Below, in pieces: positions 53,672 to 64,000 of a stretch of DNA of 64,000 nt. The position numbers and the translations under genes were made by a program. How positions within the stretch are numbered: the stretch's first letter is position 1; every line of letters starts with the position of its first letter. Under the pieces are notes generated by a model that was not told the origin of the DNA, ran no database searches, and saw only the letters and a program-made list of their open reading frames with translations. The DNA lies in NCBI RefSeq assembly GCF_000189635.1, contig NW_002476431.1, forward strand, positions 248,001 through 312,000. The letters run 5' to 3'. The DNA comes from Tetrahymena thermophila SB210 (taxonomy: Eukaryota > Ciliophora > Oligohymenophorea > Hymenostomatida > Tetrahymenidae).

Positions 53672-54490
53672 AAATTTTTTCTTATTTTTTTTATAATTTA
53701 ATTTTTAATTGTAATGAAAATGTTTTAAATGCATTTTAATTTAACTTGTCTGTACATTTGTTAAAAATTTTAAATTATTTTGATATTATTTGTTATTTTT
53801 AGTAAGTAATTTAATAAAAATCATTCATTTACATTTATTCCTTTTATCTCGTTTAATAAAATTAAAAATATTAAAATATTTTCATTAAAATCTATTTTTA
53901 ATAAATTTTTCTATTTATCCTTGTTTTTTTTATTCCGTCATGTATTAATGGAAATTAATATAAACATCTTATTGTTGCAAACCTTCTATTTGCATATTAC
54001 AGATATAGAAAAAACTAAAATTTTTTATACTTTAAATTCTTTTCTCATAATATGATTGAATAGGTTATTTATTTTTTAATCATAAATAAAAATCTATTTA
54101 TTTGTATTTGATTTGTAATGAAAATAGAAAAAAATTAAATTATAATTCTCATAAATTAAAAAATTAGTTTGATTTTTCTTTAATATAATTGTTAAAAATC
54201 AGGTAATCTTTTAAAAATTTTCTTAGTTTTAATATTTACCAAACAGGGAATTTATACTTTAATATTAAGCATATTTATGATAAAGCAATTCAAATAAATT
54301 AAAATAACCTATAAACATCAATTTTAAAAGAAAATATTAATATTTGTAAAAATTTAAGAAAAAAAGATACAACATACATACACAAAAGATATAAATAAAT
54401 TAGCTGGTATTAACTGTTTCAGAACTTTATATTTTGTCTTAAATATTTTATTAAAACACTAAAGGAGTAATAGTATTATATATTTCATAA
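53672..54490. other. AT-rich intergenic spacer
   Basis: About 820 bp between two plus-strand genes. Only A/T-rich sequence with T and A tracts; no ORF or repeat stands out. Confidence 0.55.
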
Positions 54491-56608
54491 ATGGACGATC
54501 CAATTCAAGCAATTTAGGATAAAAACATCACTGTTCAAAGTAATTAAATTTTTTGTTTTGCAAATCAATATTTGTTGAATGCCATATTTAATAAAATATA
54601 TTTACTCAAAAATATAAAATTAGTCCAAAATGAGCTAAATAATAGATAGGCAGTTGATAAAAGTTCAAAATTTTCATTCTTTATGTTCGTAAATCCTGAG
54701 AGTGGTGGTAATCTTGCATCTACATATACAAATTTAGAGGTAATTAAACTTTATTTAGCTATAATAGTAAATCATTTATAATAAGTTTAATTTTACTGTA
54801 TTTTTTAGACAGAAATGATGAATTTTCAAATAGGACGTGAGGCAAAGGATAATGAAAAAGATAAGCTTAAAAAATATGATGTTGATGTGTATATTTATAA
54901 TTTAAAAAAGGCTGAATAAAGAGAAAAAGGTTTTTAAACATTAAAGCAAGAGCAAGATAAAAGTAATAAATATTCTTTTGTATTTAAAATAGAATAAATT
55001 TAAAAATTAAGCAAAATAAATAAATAATTTACTCGAAATTTAAATTAATTAGAAACTTCAAATACTAGAGCAATTGTTTGCGGTGGTGATGGTACTGTTA
55101 TGTGGGTAGTTTAAGAAATGGTTAAGTATAATTGCAATTTTGAAATTTGCCCTATTGGTATTGTTCCTTTTGGAACAGGAAATGATTTTGCAAGAGTTTT
55201 AGGTAAATTTTTTAGTTAAATATGATAAAATCTGTATATTTAATTAAATTTAAATTTAGTTCACATATTTAAATTACAGATTTTAATATAAACAAAAATA
55301 ATAACTAGAGAATTAAATTTTATTTTTACATGCTGACTTTACACTTTTATAAATTAAAGGATGGGGAGGAGGTGTTAAACCAAACGAATTGTTAGGAGCA
55401 AATTTGAAAACTTTTAAAGAGAGAATATTATCTTGGATTTACTCAATCCACGAAGATTTTGATATTTGGGACATTAAAGTAGAAACTTTTAATGTAATTT
55501 TATTAATTCTACCACAAAATTATTTAATTTATTTTTATTAATATTTTTTCAAAAATTGATTTATTTTATTACTATTTAGGAAGGAGTATTTAAGAGTATC
55601 TAAAAACTAGTAAAAAATGGTAAATAAGTGCTTGAAAAAACTGTAGTAAAGTAAAAAAATGCAGAAGGCAAGGAAGAACCTATCAAAGTTTTTAAAAAGT
55701 AAATGAGTAACTACATGAGTGTAGGTGTAGATGCTAGAATTGGCTTAGGATTTGACAGACATCGTACTTAAAGCTAAATGGGTAATAAATGCGTTTACTG
55801 TTGGGAAGGCTTTAAAAAAATGTTTATGAAAACATCAAAAATGAACTGTGTTATTGATAGTTTAGAAATTATGCATGAACAAGACCTAGCAAATAATGAT
55901 GTAAAATTTTACATTTTTATCTTTCTCTACTTTAATTTTTACTGATTTTAATTTTTTAGTTAAATCTTAAATTTACACATTAAAAAAATATAGATTTCTA
56001 ATTTCGATATCAACATAGAAGATGGATAAAATAAGCTAGTCACATAATTTAAAACTAAGCCAACTAATTCCAAAAAAGCTGGAGGTAATTCATAAATAAT
56101 ATGGCATATTAAAATAAAATATATAATTAATTAATATATATATATAGAAATTGAAAAAGATAAAATATACCTAAAAGGAGACCCTGTTAACCTCTTACTA
56201 TTAAATATTAATAGTTATTCAGGAGGAGTTTCTGATATGTGGAAAAATTGTAGAAATAAACTAGCACTCGAAAAGGGTAATAAAGATTAAGTTCAAGATT
56301 AGTTTGAAGAATAAAAGTTTGGAGATGGAAAACTTGAATTTATATCATTTTATTCAGTTTCTCAAATGGCATCAGAGAGATTTATTAGTGGTAATGCCAA
56401 AAGAGTATGCCAAGGAAGTGGTCCTTTTGTTCTTAAATTTAAATAAGAAGATGAAAACAAAGCTCCAATAAGAACTTACTTTTAGATTGATGGAGAATTT
56501 TATCAAATTATATCACCTAAAAGTATTAAGATTTAAAGGGCCAAAAATATTCCAAGAGGTAAAATAAAAGTTATGGTAGAAAGCTCTTCTGTTAAAACTA
56601 AAGCTTGA
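54491..56608 (+). CDS. Diacylglycerol kinase, minimal catalytic form
   Basis: Phosphorylates diacylglycerol to phosphatidic acid. Landmarks: FFMFVNPESGGN at the domain start, AIVCGGDGTVMWVVQE (glycine-rich ATP site), CPIGIVPFGTGNDFARVLGWGGG interrupted by an intron after FARVL. The accessory domain has NYMSVGVDARIGLGFDRHR, LLLNINSYSGGVSDMW and RTYFQIDGEFY. The first intron is 54740-54808 and four more short introns follow. There are no C1 zinc fingers, EF-hands, PH or ankyrin repeats, so membrane recruitment must use something else, perhaps the short N-terminal hydrophobic stretch (residues about 20-45). Start MDDPIQAIQDKN at 54491, stop TGA 56606-56608. Confidence 0.95.
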
Positions 56609-57331
56609 AAAGAATATCTAATATTAGATCAAACAAACCTAATAATATATAAATTTATTTTTAAAATTGTACATATTTATATAATAAAGAAATCATTTAC
56701 ATTTTATCAAGTAAAACAAATTTTTCTTCAGTATAAATTAAAAAATATCAATTTAAATGTTTAATCCGTCATGCCTATTTAAATTTTATAAATAACTTAT
56801 AAATTATTTCATTAAATGCAATCAATAAAATTTTAATTTTAATACTTTAATATTAAATAAATTTAAAAATGGTTTAAAGCTATTAATTAATTAAAATTAC
56901 AGATAATTAGATATGGAAATAAAATAATAAAGTTATATACCCTAAATATTTGTTTATTCGAATTTTTTATTAGTTAAGATAGTAAGGTATCTCTTATTTT
57001 TTAAATAATAGTGAAAAAAAATTTTTAATATTTAGAAACATGTCTACAAAATATTTATAATAGTAGATATAATATCTAAATGTTAATAACAACTTAATGA
57101 TTAGTAATTTAATAAAAGAATAGCTTAACTTTGAAAACTTTAAGGGATTATGACATCCTTTTTAATATTTAATTGTCAAATTTAGAGTCATTTAAGGTAA
57201 TCCTGAATACAATTTGTAATTATATTGTAAATTACTAATGCTTACCTTTATTTGACAAATAATACCATAAATTTATTAAAAGAAGATATTAATTAATTGA
57301 GTTTGAAAGAATTTCTTTGGAAAAATTAAAA
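56609..57331. other. AT-rich intergenic spacer
   Basis: About 720 bp between the DAG kinase gene and the glycosidase gene, both rightward. No coding or RNA feature seen. Confidence 0.55.
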
Positions 57332-58685
57332 ATGAAAGAAAAATACCTTTTTTTAATAATATCATTGAGTATAGTGTTATGCACTAGCACTGAGATGAAT
57401 TTAGGAAGCTCTGATTTTATTGAATAATCATTGTTCAACTCTGAAATGAGTTTATTTCCTACTTTTCCCATTAGAATGAAGGGAATTACGTTCACTGATG
57501 ACAAATACTGTCCTGAGGTTCCATATGACAGCAAAGAAGCTTTCTACTCTCTTAAGTAGCTTGCCTCAACTGGCGCTAATTATGTTTCGATTGTAGTAAC
57601 TTTTTATCAAAAATATCATAACTCCACAGTTATTTTTCCTTTATATACTCCTATAAAATCTGACTACTACACTTATGTTACTGCTACTGATGAAGCTCTC
57701 ACAAAAGTAATTAACTACGCTCATTAAATAGGTTTATAAGTGATGCTTAAACCTCATATTGACCTTATTGAAGATCCTGAATACTGGAGAGGAGATATAG
57801 GATTAAATTTTACATAAACATAATGGAATGAGTGGTTTGCTTCTTATACCGATTATATTTTGCATTTTGCTAAGATGTCAGAAAAATTATAAGTAGAAAT
57901 GTACTCACTGTCTTGTGAGCTCATTGAAGTAACTATTTATTTTTTATTTTTTATAAATGAATATTTTGTTTTAAAATAAAATACTTCACACTATGTTAGA
58001 AATAAAAAATTAAAAATATTAAATTTTAATATTCATTAGGTGTCAACCTAAACTTAACATTGGATTAAGCTAATTGGATAAGTTAGGGAAGTTTACACAG
58101 GTATTTTAACTGATAGTTCTAATTGGGGTTATCTTGATGGAAGAGGAGGAGAAGATACTCACAAGGATTGGTGGGGATATGTAGATGTTATAGGTATTGA
58201 CTCTTACTATCCTTTAGCTTAAGACATAGATTTCCCAACTGTAAATCAAGTAATAGATGCTTGGTAGCCTGTTATAGCTAGGTTTAAAAACTTAACAGAG
58301 TTCTTTAATAGACCTATTATGATAAGTGAAATAGGTTATTGCAGTGGCTAATGCAAAAGAGATTATATTCCTGTTAAGCAAGATTTTACCAAATAAGCTA
58401 TTTACTACTAAGCTGCATTTGAAGCATTTAGAAATGTTGATTTCCCTTTCTATGGTTACTTCTGGTGGAGTTGGAATACTGATCCTAGGTAATTAATTTT
58501 TAATTTTTAAAATGTTTAATAAAATTTCATTAATAATTTTAAATATTAAAAGAGATGGAGGCAGAAAGGATAATTGTATTACACCTTAGTTTAAAAAGGC
58601 AGAAGAAGTTTTAAGACATTACTATGGAGGAAGATTTAGACTACCTAAATTGCCTGGCAGTCCTGTTTGTGAATGTACAGTTTGA
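57332..58685 (+). CDS. Secreted TIM-barrel glycoside hydrolase, GH113-like
   Basis: Three exons (57332-57928, 58040-58488, 58553-58685) encode 392 residues. The N-terminus MKEKYLFLIISLSIVLCTST is a signal peptide. Barrel features: KGITF near the start, SLKQLASTGANYVSIVVTFYQ, ATDEALTKVINYAHQIGLQVMLKPHID, WRGDIG and WNEWFASYTDYIL. Then SLSCELIEV, with the likely acid/base Glu at the end of strand 4, DVIGIDSYYPL, and MISEIGYCSG, with the likely nucleophile Glu. GYFWWSWNTDP follows. Paired catalytic Glu residues mark clan GH-A, and the WRG/LKPH pattern resembles GH113 beta-mannanases. Substrate is not certain; a digestive or lysosomal role is inferred. Stop TGA 58683-58685. Confidence 0.78.
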
Positions 58686-59002
58686 AATTTATCAAAAAAA
58701 ATATGAAATAAATAATGAATTAATTGTTTGTTTTGTTTGGAAAAATGAAAAATGTAACAAAATAAAAAGGGTATTTATATATAAAAGATTTTTTATGAAA
58801 TTCCTTCCTATATTCAATTATTAAACACAAACACATTTTTGTTTACAGTTTGTTTTGAAAATATTAATGAATAATGATCACATAAGATAATTTTTACAAA
58901 GTTTTGTATTTTATCAAAATGAAACACAAAAATTAATTTACAAAGTTAAAGAAAATAAATGCTTTATAGCTTTAATTTGATTAAGTTATCATTTTCATTT
59001 TT

Positions 59003-59055
59003 TCTCAGCAAATTCCTTCTCTTTTAGAGTTTCAGGTAATAATTTGCATCATTTT
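59003..59055 (-). promoter_or_regulatory. SECIS-like element in the 3' UTR of SPS2
   Basis: On the minus strand, ATGA (59052-59049) is followed by the helix arm TGCAAATT, a short irregular stem ending in CCTG, then AA (59032-59031) and an apical segment. It closes with AATTTGC (59014-59008) and TGAG (59007-59004). GCAAATT and AATTTGC pair perfectly, and ATGA / TGA supply the tandem G.A core with the conserved AA in the apical loop. This fits a eukaryotic SECIS. It starts about 62 nt after the SPS2 stop codon, the place expected for selenocysteine insertion. Confidence 0.8.
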
Positions 59056-59114
59056 AGAAATGATACTTATCTAATTAAATAATTAAAGCAATATTTTGTA
59101 TATTTTCACTTAAA

Positions 59115-60427
59115 TCAAACATCCTCAATAGTAGCGCTTTCCAACACAGTTGAGTTATTAGATCCATTAACAACAACACCTGCATAATTGCACTCAAGTC
59201 CATTATCATGCATCTCCTAAATAAAGTCTTTAGCATTTTATTTAGGTAAACAAATGAGTAAACCACCACTTGTTTCAGCACTAAATCCTTACTTCAATCT
59301 ATAATCTTTTACAGTATTATCTATTCTTGCCATGTTTTTAATAATTGGTAGATTATCAATAACTAAATCAACCTTTTGCTTCTAGACACTTGCTAAAAAT
59401 TAAGAATGCCCTTTAATTCCAAAGCCTGTGACATCAGTGCAAGCATGAGCATTATATTTTTTCATTAAATGTGCTGCAAACATATTTAAAGTTCCCATTT
59501 CATATTCAGCCTTTTTGAAAGCTTGTTTGACTTATTCAGGTGAAAGTATTTTAGATATTTTTTCATACTTGTCTTTGTAGCTTGTCAACCACTACATGGC
59601 ATTAACGGCAAGCTATGTACCCAAAGGTTTTGTTAAAATTATTACATCACCAGCTACAGCGTCATTTGGCATAATGAATTCATTTCTTTCTACCGCTGCA
59701 ATACCAACTCCTCCTATTATTGGCCAAGGATTAAAGATAGTTTATCCTCCTAAAACAAAAGCTCCAGCATCATTTGCACATTCATCAAATCCTTAAATCA
59801 TCAAACTAGTAACAACCTTAATATTAAAAAATATTCAATATATTGAATCTTATAAAAATTCAATTTTGTATAAGATATTAATAAATTTGTTGGCTCTTTT
59901 TATTTAATTTTAGAATATAAATAATTTACTTCTCTCTCTGTCTCATTCATACGGTTAGAAACAGCTAAGACCATAAGTACTACATCTATATCTGTTACAG
60001 CCATGCTATAAAGATCAGATAAAACGTTGCAAGCCGAAATACGACCTTGCAAGTAGGGATCATGGACATTTGGATAAAAGAAATCTATGGTTGAAATGAT
60101 CTTTTTGCTTTTAGTATTGCGAATAGGTCTAACACTAACATCAGGAGTTTCGGAAATAATATCTCCTTTGCCAATCTTTTCCAGGTATTTAAGTAGCTTG
60201 GCTTGTGGCACTTTACATCCTCACCCTTTTAAATCACTGAAATTTGTTAAAACAAAATCTTAAGATAATCCATGTTCAACAGGATTCCATTCCTTTCTAG
60301 GTTATGGCCTTCCATTAGGTATCTTAGTGGCTGAACTGAAGTTTTAAACAAATTTTTAAGTGAAAGAAAGAGTTTTGGATAGAATTTATTGGTTGCTTAT
60401 CAAAGATGGAATAGCCTTGCTAAGCAT
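59115..60427 (-). CDS. SPS2: Selenophosphate synthetase with in-frame TGA for selenocysteine
   Basis: Makes selenophosphate, the Se donor for Sec-tRNA, from selenide and ATP. Exons 60427-59930 and 59816-59115 (intron 113 bp) give 399 residues counting Sec. The sequence FSDLKG-TGA-GCKVPQAKLLKYL puts TGA at the Sec/Cys catalytic position (residue 69), followed by Gly-Cys and the Lys of the active site. Downstream are DFFYPNVHDPYLQGRISACNVLSDLYSMAV, GGQTIFNPWPIIGG, CTDVTGFGIKGH and SAETSGGLL, all family landmarks. The reading stays open for 330 residues past the TGA, and a SECIS-like stem-loop lies downstream, so it is a selenoprotein, not a pseudogene. Residues 1-40 (MLSKAIPSLISNQQILSKT...) lack acidic residues and could be a mitochondrial-type leader. 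Stop TGA 59117-59115. Confidence 0.95.
60221..60223 (-). other. Selenocysteine codon (TGA) of SPS2
   Basis: In-frame TGA between LKG and GCK at the active site. Homologues carry Sec or Cys here. An annotation treating TGA as stop would wrongly begin the protein at the next ATG or leave only MPQAKLLKYL onward. Confidence 0.93.
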
Positions 60428-61317
60428 TTCTATTTATAAACTAAAACTCTACCTATCAACAGAAGCTTATATCTTGCTTCTTTTTCTAAACTTATTAAAC
60501 TAAAGATTTTTGCTTTTTAATTTTGCGAAAAATAAATTATGATTTTTTTAGAACAATTTGATAATTAATTGGTGGCTTGACTTTCAAAGAGTGTAAAAAA
60601 ATATATGTTTATTACTTAATTATCTATAAATAAATACCAAAGATTCTAATTAAAAAGTTGATTTTATTATTGTACATTAATTACAACTATTTCATAAAAT
60701 TAAAAATATCTAAGTATTTTATTTTTAAATGTCTAAAATTTTTTAAGAACTAAATAAAGAATTTAATTAACATATTAAGTTGTTTTAATGTTTTTAAATC
60801 CATTTCTTATTAAATAAGTTAATTAATATTCTTTAAATATTAAAAGATAATATTAACAGAAGGTTTTTTTTTAATTTAAACAATTTCTTAAAATATAATT
60901 TAAAAATAGGTTATTTAAAAATTAGAAAATTGATTGATGTTGTTTTAAAATATTATTCACTACTATTTTATAACTTCATCCTAAAAATTTTGTTTATAAA
61001 ATTAATCATTCAATTCTATTTATTATGAACTAAAATAATATTTTTAATATAATAAAAACACTATGATACATATTATAAATTTTAAATTATGTACTTTGTT
61101 ATTGAGATTAATTAATATATGTAGATTTAATTGTTAAAATTTAAATTTTAACATATTTTTTTTGATTCATTTTCACAAATTTTTTCAAATTTATAATTAT
61201 GCAAATCAAATTACTGATATATTCTTTTTTTAGTTATTAAATTTTCTATGATTTAAGTTGATGATTTTATAATTATCTTAATTTGAGATAATAATACACA
61301 ATTGATTTGATTTACAT
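60428..61317. other. Divergent AT-rich spacer
   Basis: About 890 bp between SPS2 (leftward) and the gene at 61318 (rightward). It has long A/T runs and no ORF with coding character. It should contain both promoters. Confidence 0.55.
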
Positions 61318-63380
61318 ATGAGCTCAAAAAGGCCGTTTTCGTAATAAAAATAGACTCAAAACATTTTAAATTAAGCTAAAAAAGATGAGGATGATTAGAA
61401 ATTACCGAAAATTAAACAATCTTCATAAAATATTACTAGATTACCTTCAAATTAATAAAATAAAAATGTTAATTATACATAAAAGATAGCTAATTAGGAT
61501 AATCAATATTTAAATAGACCGCTATCTAGATAAAGTACTTCAATAAAAGATAAAGGAGCACCAGTAAATCAAGAAGATTTAAGTAGTAAAATAAACTCCT
61601 TGAATAGAGTTGAAATACAAGAAGAAAAGAAAGAAAGTTAAAATAAAAACACAGCTAACAAGCCTACAACTAAAAACTTTCTGTAAATTAATAAAAGCAA
61701 CGCTATCTCAAAAAAAATAAATAACTAAACTCCTTTAACAAAAGCATAAAGGGTAGATATCAGTTAATAAAGTAATAGAATTAATTAATAGCAACCATTA
61801 GATGATTTAGAAAGTAATTTTTTAAACAAACCTTTAGCAGTAAAGCCTAGAGAATTTAAGTTTCATACAAATACAAGAATAGAACATAGAAAAGAGATGA
61901 ATATGCTTAAAGCTAAATAAAATATAATATTAGATCGTGTTAACTATCATATATAAAGAATTATTTTATGTTTTGCTGCTTCGAGTTATTAAGAAGTTTA
62001 TAAATTAATGAAGGTATGCAAAAAATTTTACTAAGTAATTACCTCTCATTATAGGATATGGGAATGTGTTTTAACTACCTTGACTAAAACTTAATAAGTA
62101 AAATATTTATTTTTTAATAAAATTCTATTTGATATTATGCTTTTTCATTAAAATTATTATTAATGTTTATCATAAATTAAATTTTAAAAATAAGTTTTTT
62201 TTTTAAAAAGATAGAATTTTTAAAGAGGTTTCCTAATTTTGAGGATATGCAAGAAAATCAAAAAATTAAAATAATCAGAGAATATGTTGAAATAGAAGAG
62301 AAAAAAAATGTTATAAAATTATATGAAAAATACTTTACCGATTATAGAAAATTATTCGAGTATTGCTCAACGAAAGAAAATTTACCTAATAAGTTATTGT
62401 AAAGATTGAAGCTCAAGGTAAATGCAACAATAAATAAATTGAAAATTCCAGAAAAAAAATACTTACTGAGATGTGAAAACTTTTCATCTCATTTAATGAT
62501 CAAGTTTGATGAGATATAAAAAATAAATCTTCAATACCTAGACGAAATCAATTTTGAAATAAGTTTTTTCAGTTTCCATTTAAAAACATCTGTAAAAATA
62601 GCAAGAAAATTTAAAGTGAGAGATATTTTTGAAAGAAGTGTCTGCTAGAAGGCCTTTTGCTATTATGAAGAAAGAAATTTTTTAACATGCTTTTTTGAAG
62701 GAGACTCAATATTTTTATATACTTTATTTGAAATATCTGCAATGGAACTTGTTACTCGCTTTAGATTTGAACTTGAAAAAAGACTGATATATGAAGAGAA
62801 ATAAAAACTTGGAGTAAAGACTCCAAAATTATAGATGAAATTTTTATAGCGTGACATGAGTGATTATCAATATGAGAGCTTTTCTTAATACTTTAAATAT
62901 TAATCTGATTTTGAAGTCATGATAAATGTACACAACTCTCTCAAAAAAAATTTATATACTTTTATTGATACTAGGAGTTTTCCAAAAACATAAACAGAAT
63001 CCTAAGCTTAATTTATTTTTTCCCCAGGTGACAGATTTTTTATTGAAAATGTCTTTTCTCTTGATAACAAATCTGGTATGAAAGAAACTGTTAAGGATAT
63101 CCTACTTTTAGATCTTATCTTAAAAGACAGAGATAGATTTTTAATTTGTTATTCTGGATATGTTAGGATTCAAGATATAAATGATCTCTCATAAAAAAAT
63201 AATATCGATATGAATTTCGATTATAGTACAGCAGACGAGTACTAGGCTAAAAAAATTTACTTTAACTAACCTAATTAATATAGTTTTGAACTTTTAATTA
63301 TTCAAACAAAAAGAGAAGCAATATTGAAAAGTATAAATATAACAATAAACCAATAAATTATCTCAGGAAATCTACCCTGA
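61318..63380 (+). CDS. Unrecognised 649-residue protein with disordered N-terminus
   Basis: Two exons (61318-62097 and 62211-63380) join in phase. Residues 1 to about 190 are Lys/Gln/Asn/Ser-rich and disordered (MSSKRPFSQQKQTQN...). From PREFKFHTNTRIEHRKEMNM onward the protein looks folded. One part is helical, with RFPNFEDMQENQK and EYVEIEEKKNVIKLYEKYF. A middle part has SAMELVTRFRFELEKRL, and the C-terminal part is probably beta-rich: FSPGDRFFIENVFSLDN, LLLDLILKDRDRFLICYSGY and SFELLIIQTKREAI. No motif I can assign. A cytoskeletal or ciliary role is possible but only a guess. Stop TGA 63378-63380. Confidence 0.75.
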
Positions 63381-64000
63381 CGACTGAGAAAGATGTAGCT
63401 AAATTTTTAATATGGTCTTATTTGTAAAGAGTTAAAGTTGTAAAATTAAATTATAATATTTATTTAATCTATTTGTAAAAATTAAATTACATTTTTATAA
63501 AATTTAATTTAAAATTTTTTGTAACAAATTATGTCTGTCTTGAATCATTTACGTTTTTACTATTGTTTGTTAAATTTTTTTGTTCTATTAAATTCATTCA
63601 AAGACATAAATAAAAGCACATAAACTTTAATCATATTTCTCAAAATATATATATAAATATAAAAATTTAAGAAAATAATTTATTAGTTAGAGATAAATGT
63701 AATAAATACATACATAATGGATGATTGTAAAATTTAAAACTTAAGCAAATTAATCAATTTACTAAATTTAATAATTATTGATATTAATTGATTAATATGC
63801 AAAAAGGAAATGTTTTTTAAATAGATTAAAAATATGAATTTAAAATTATTTCTTTAGTCTTTGTTCAATTGTTATGAATTATAACAAAGACATAAAGTGA
63901 TCATATTACTTAAAATAAATGAAAAATTTTCAATTAAAAAGTAAACACTTTACTAAAAATATAAATTTTTAGAATATAATTTATTTGGTTGAAATAAAAG
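63381..64000. other. AT-rich spacer at window end
   Basis: About 620 bp of A/T-rich sequence after the last gene. No coding exon, repeat or telomeric sequence is visible. Confidence 0.55.

Noticed and set aside
58624..58824. Plus-strand ORF MEEDLDYLNCL...
   Set aside because: It starts in another frame inside the last exon of the GH113-like gene and runs into A/T-rich 3' flank.
60221..60223. In-frame TGA as evidence that SPS2 is a pseudogene
   Set aside because: It sits at the Sec site, the rest of the gene is intact and a SECIS-like element follows.
1..64000. Telomeric C4A2 repeats, transposons, CRISPR arrays, tRNA or rRNA genes
   Set aside because: I looked for G4T2/C4A2 runs, transposase or reverse-transcriptase motifs, spaced repeats and cloverleaf-like sequences and saw none convincing.

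Overview
This window looks like macronuclear-type DNA from an oligohymenophorean ciliate close to Tetrahymena. Genes read through only if TAA and TAG are glutamine and TGA is the sole stop. For example, the conserved ELFQWK motif of the dCTP pyrophosphatase uses TAA for its Gln. Intergenic DNA and introns are extremely A/T-rich, and most introns are GT...AG and about 50-115 bp, with a few longer ones (up to about 420 bp). With the standard code every gene shatters into short pieces, so almost everything below was read with the ciliate code. I saw no telomere repeats, transposase or reverse transcriptase genes, tRNA/rRNA genes or CRISPR arrays.

Layout, left to right: 3' end of an ABCC-type ABC transporter (+, 1-3123); a very large multi-pass membrane protein with signal peptide (+, 3780-10822); a plasma-membrane-type Ca2+-ATPase (-, 11247-15927); an unrecognised multi-exon gene (+, 16295-18352); a protein with two cyclic-nucleotide-binding domains (+, 19119-23508); a divergent ATG8 (-, 24408-25123) and a small ORF (-, 25241-25519); a giant UBR1-type N-recognin E3 ligase (-, 26628-35098); a small ORF (+, 35962-36354); a kelch-repeat protein (-, 37743-41120); a second tandem cNMP-binding protein resembling the first (-, 42020-46414); DCTPP1-type dCTP pyrophosphatase (+, 47097-47760) tail to tail with MCM-binding protein MCMBP (-, 47890-50114); a diverged GH63 alpha-glucosidase-like protein (+, 50795-53671); a diacylglycerol kinase (+, 54491-56608); a secreted GH113-like TIM-barrel glycosidase (+, 57332-58685); selenophosphate synthetase SPS2 (-, 59115-60427); and an unrecognised 649-residue protein (+, 61318-63380).

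Functionally this is ordinary single-copy eukaryotic gene content, not an operon or island. Themes are Ca2+/lipid/cyclic-nucleotide signalling (Ca2+-ATPase, DAG kinase, two cNMP-binding proteins), protein turnover (ATG8, UBR1), nucleotide/replication control (DCTPP1, MCMBP) and glycan processing (GH63-like, GH113-like).

The most remarkable locus is SPS2. Its active-site codon is an in-frame TGA (60221-60223), and a SECIS-like stem-loop lies 60-110 nt beyond the stop codon, so TGA appears to be both the only stop and selenocysteine in this genome. Other points of interest are a GH63 homologue that seems to have lost catalytic residues, the pair of tandem-cNBD paralogues with large inserts in the first domain, and a T10-tract micro-intron or frameshift in one of them.
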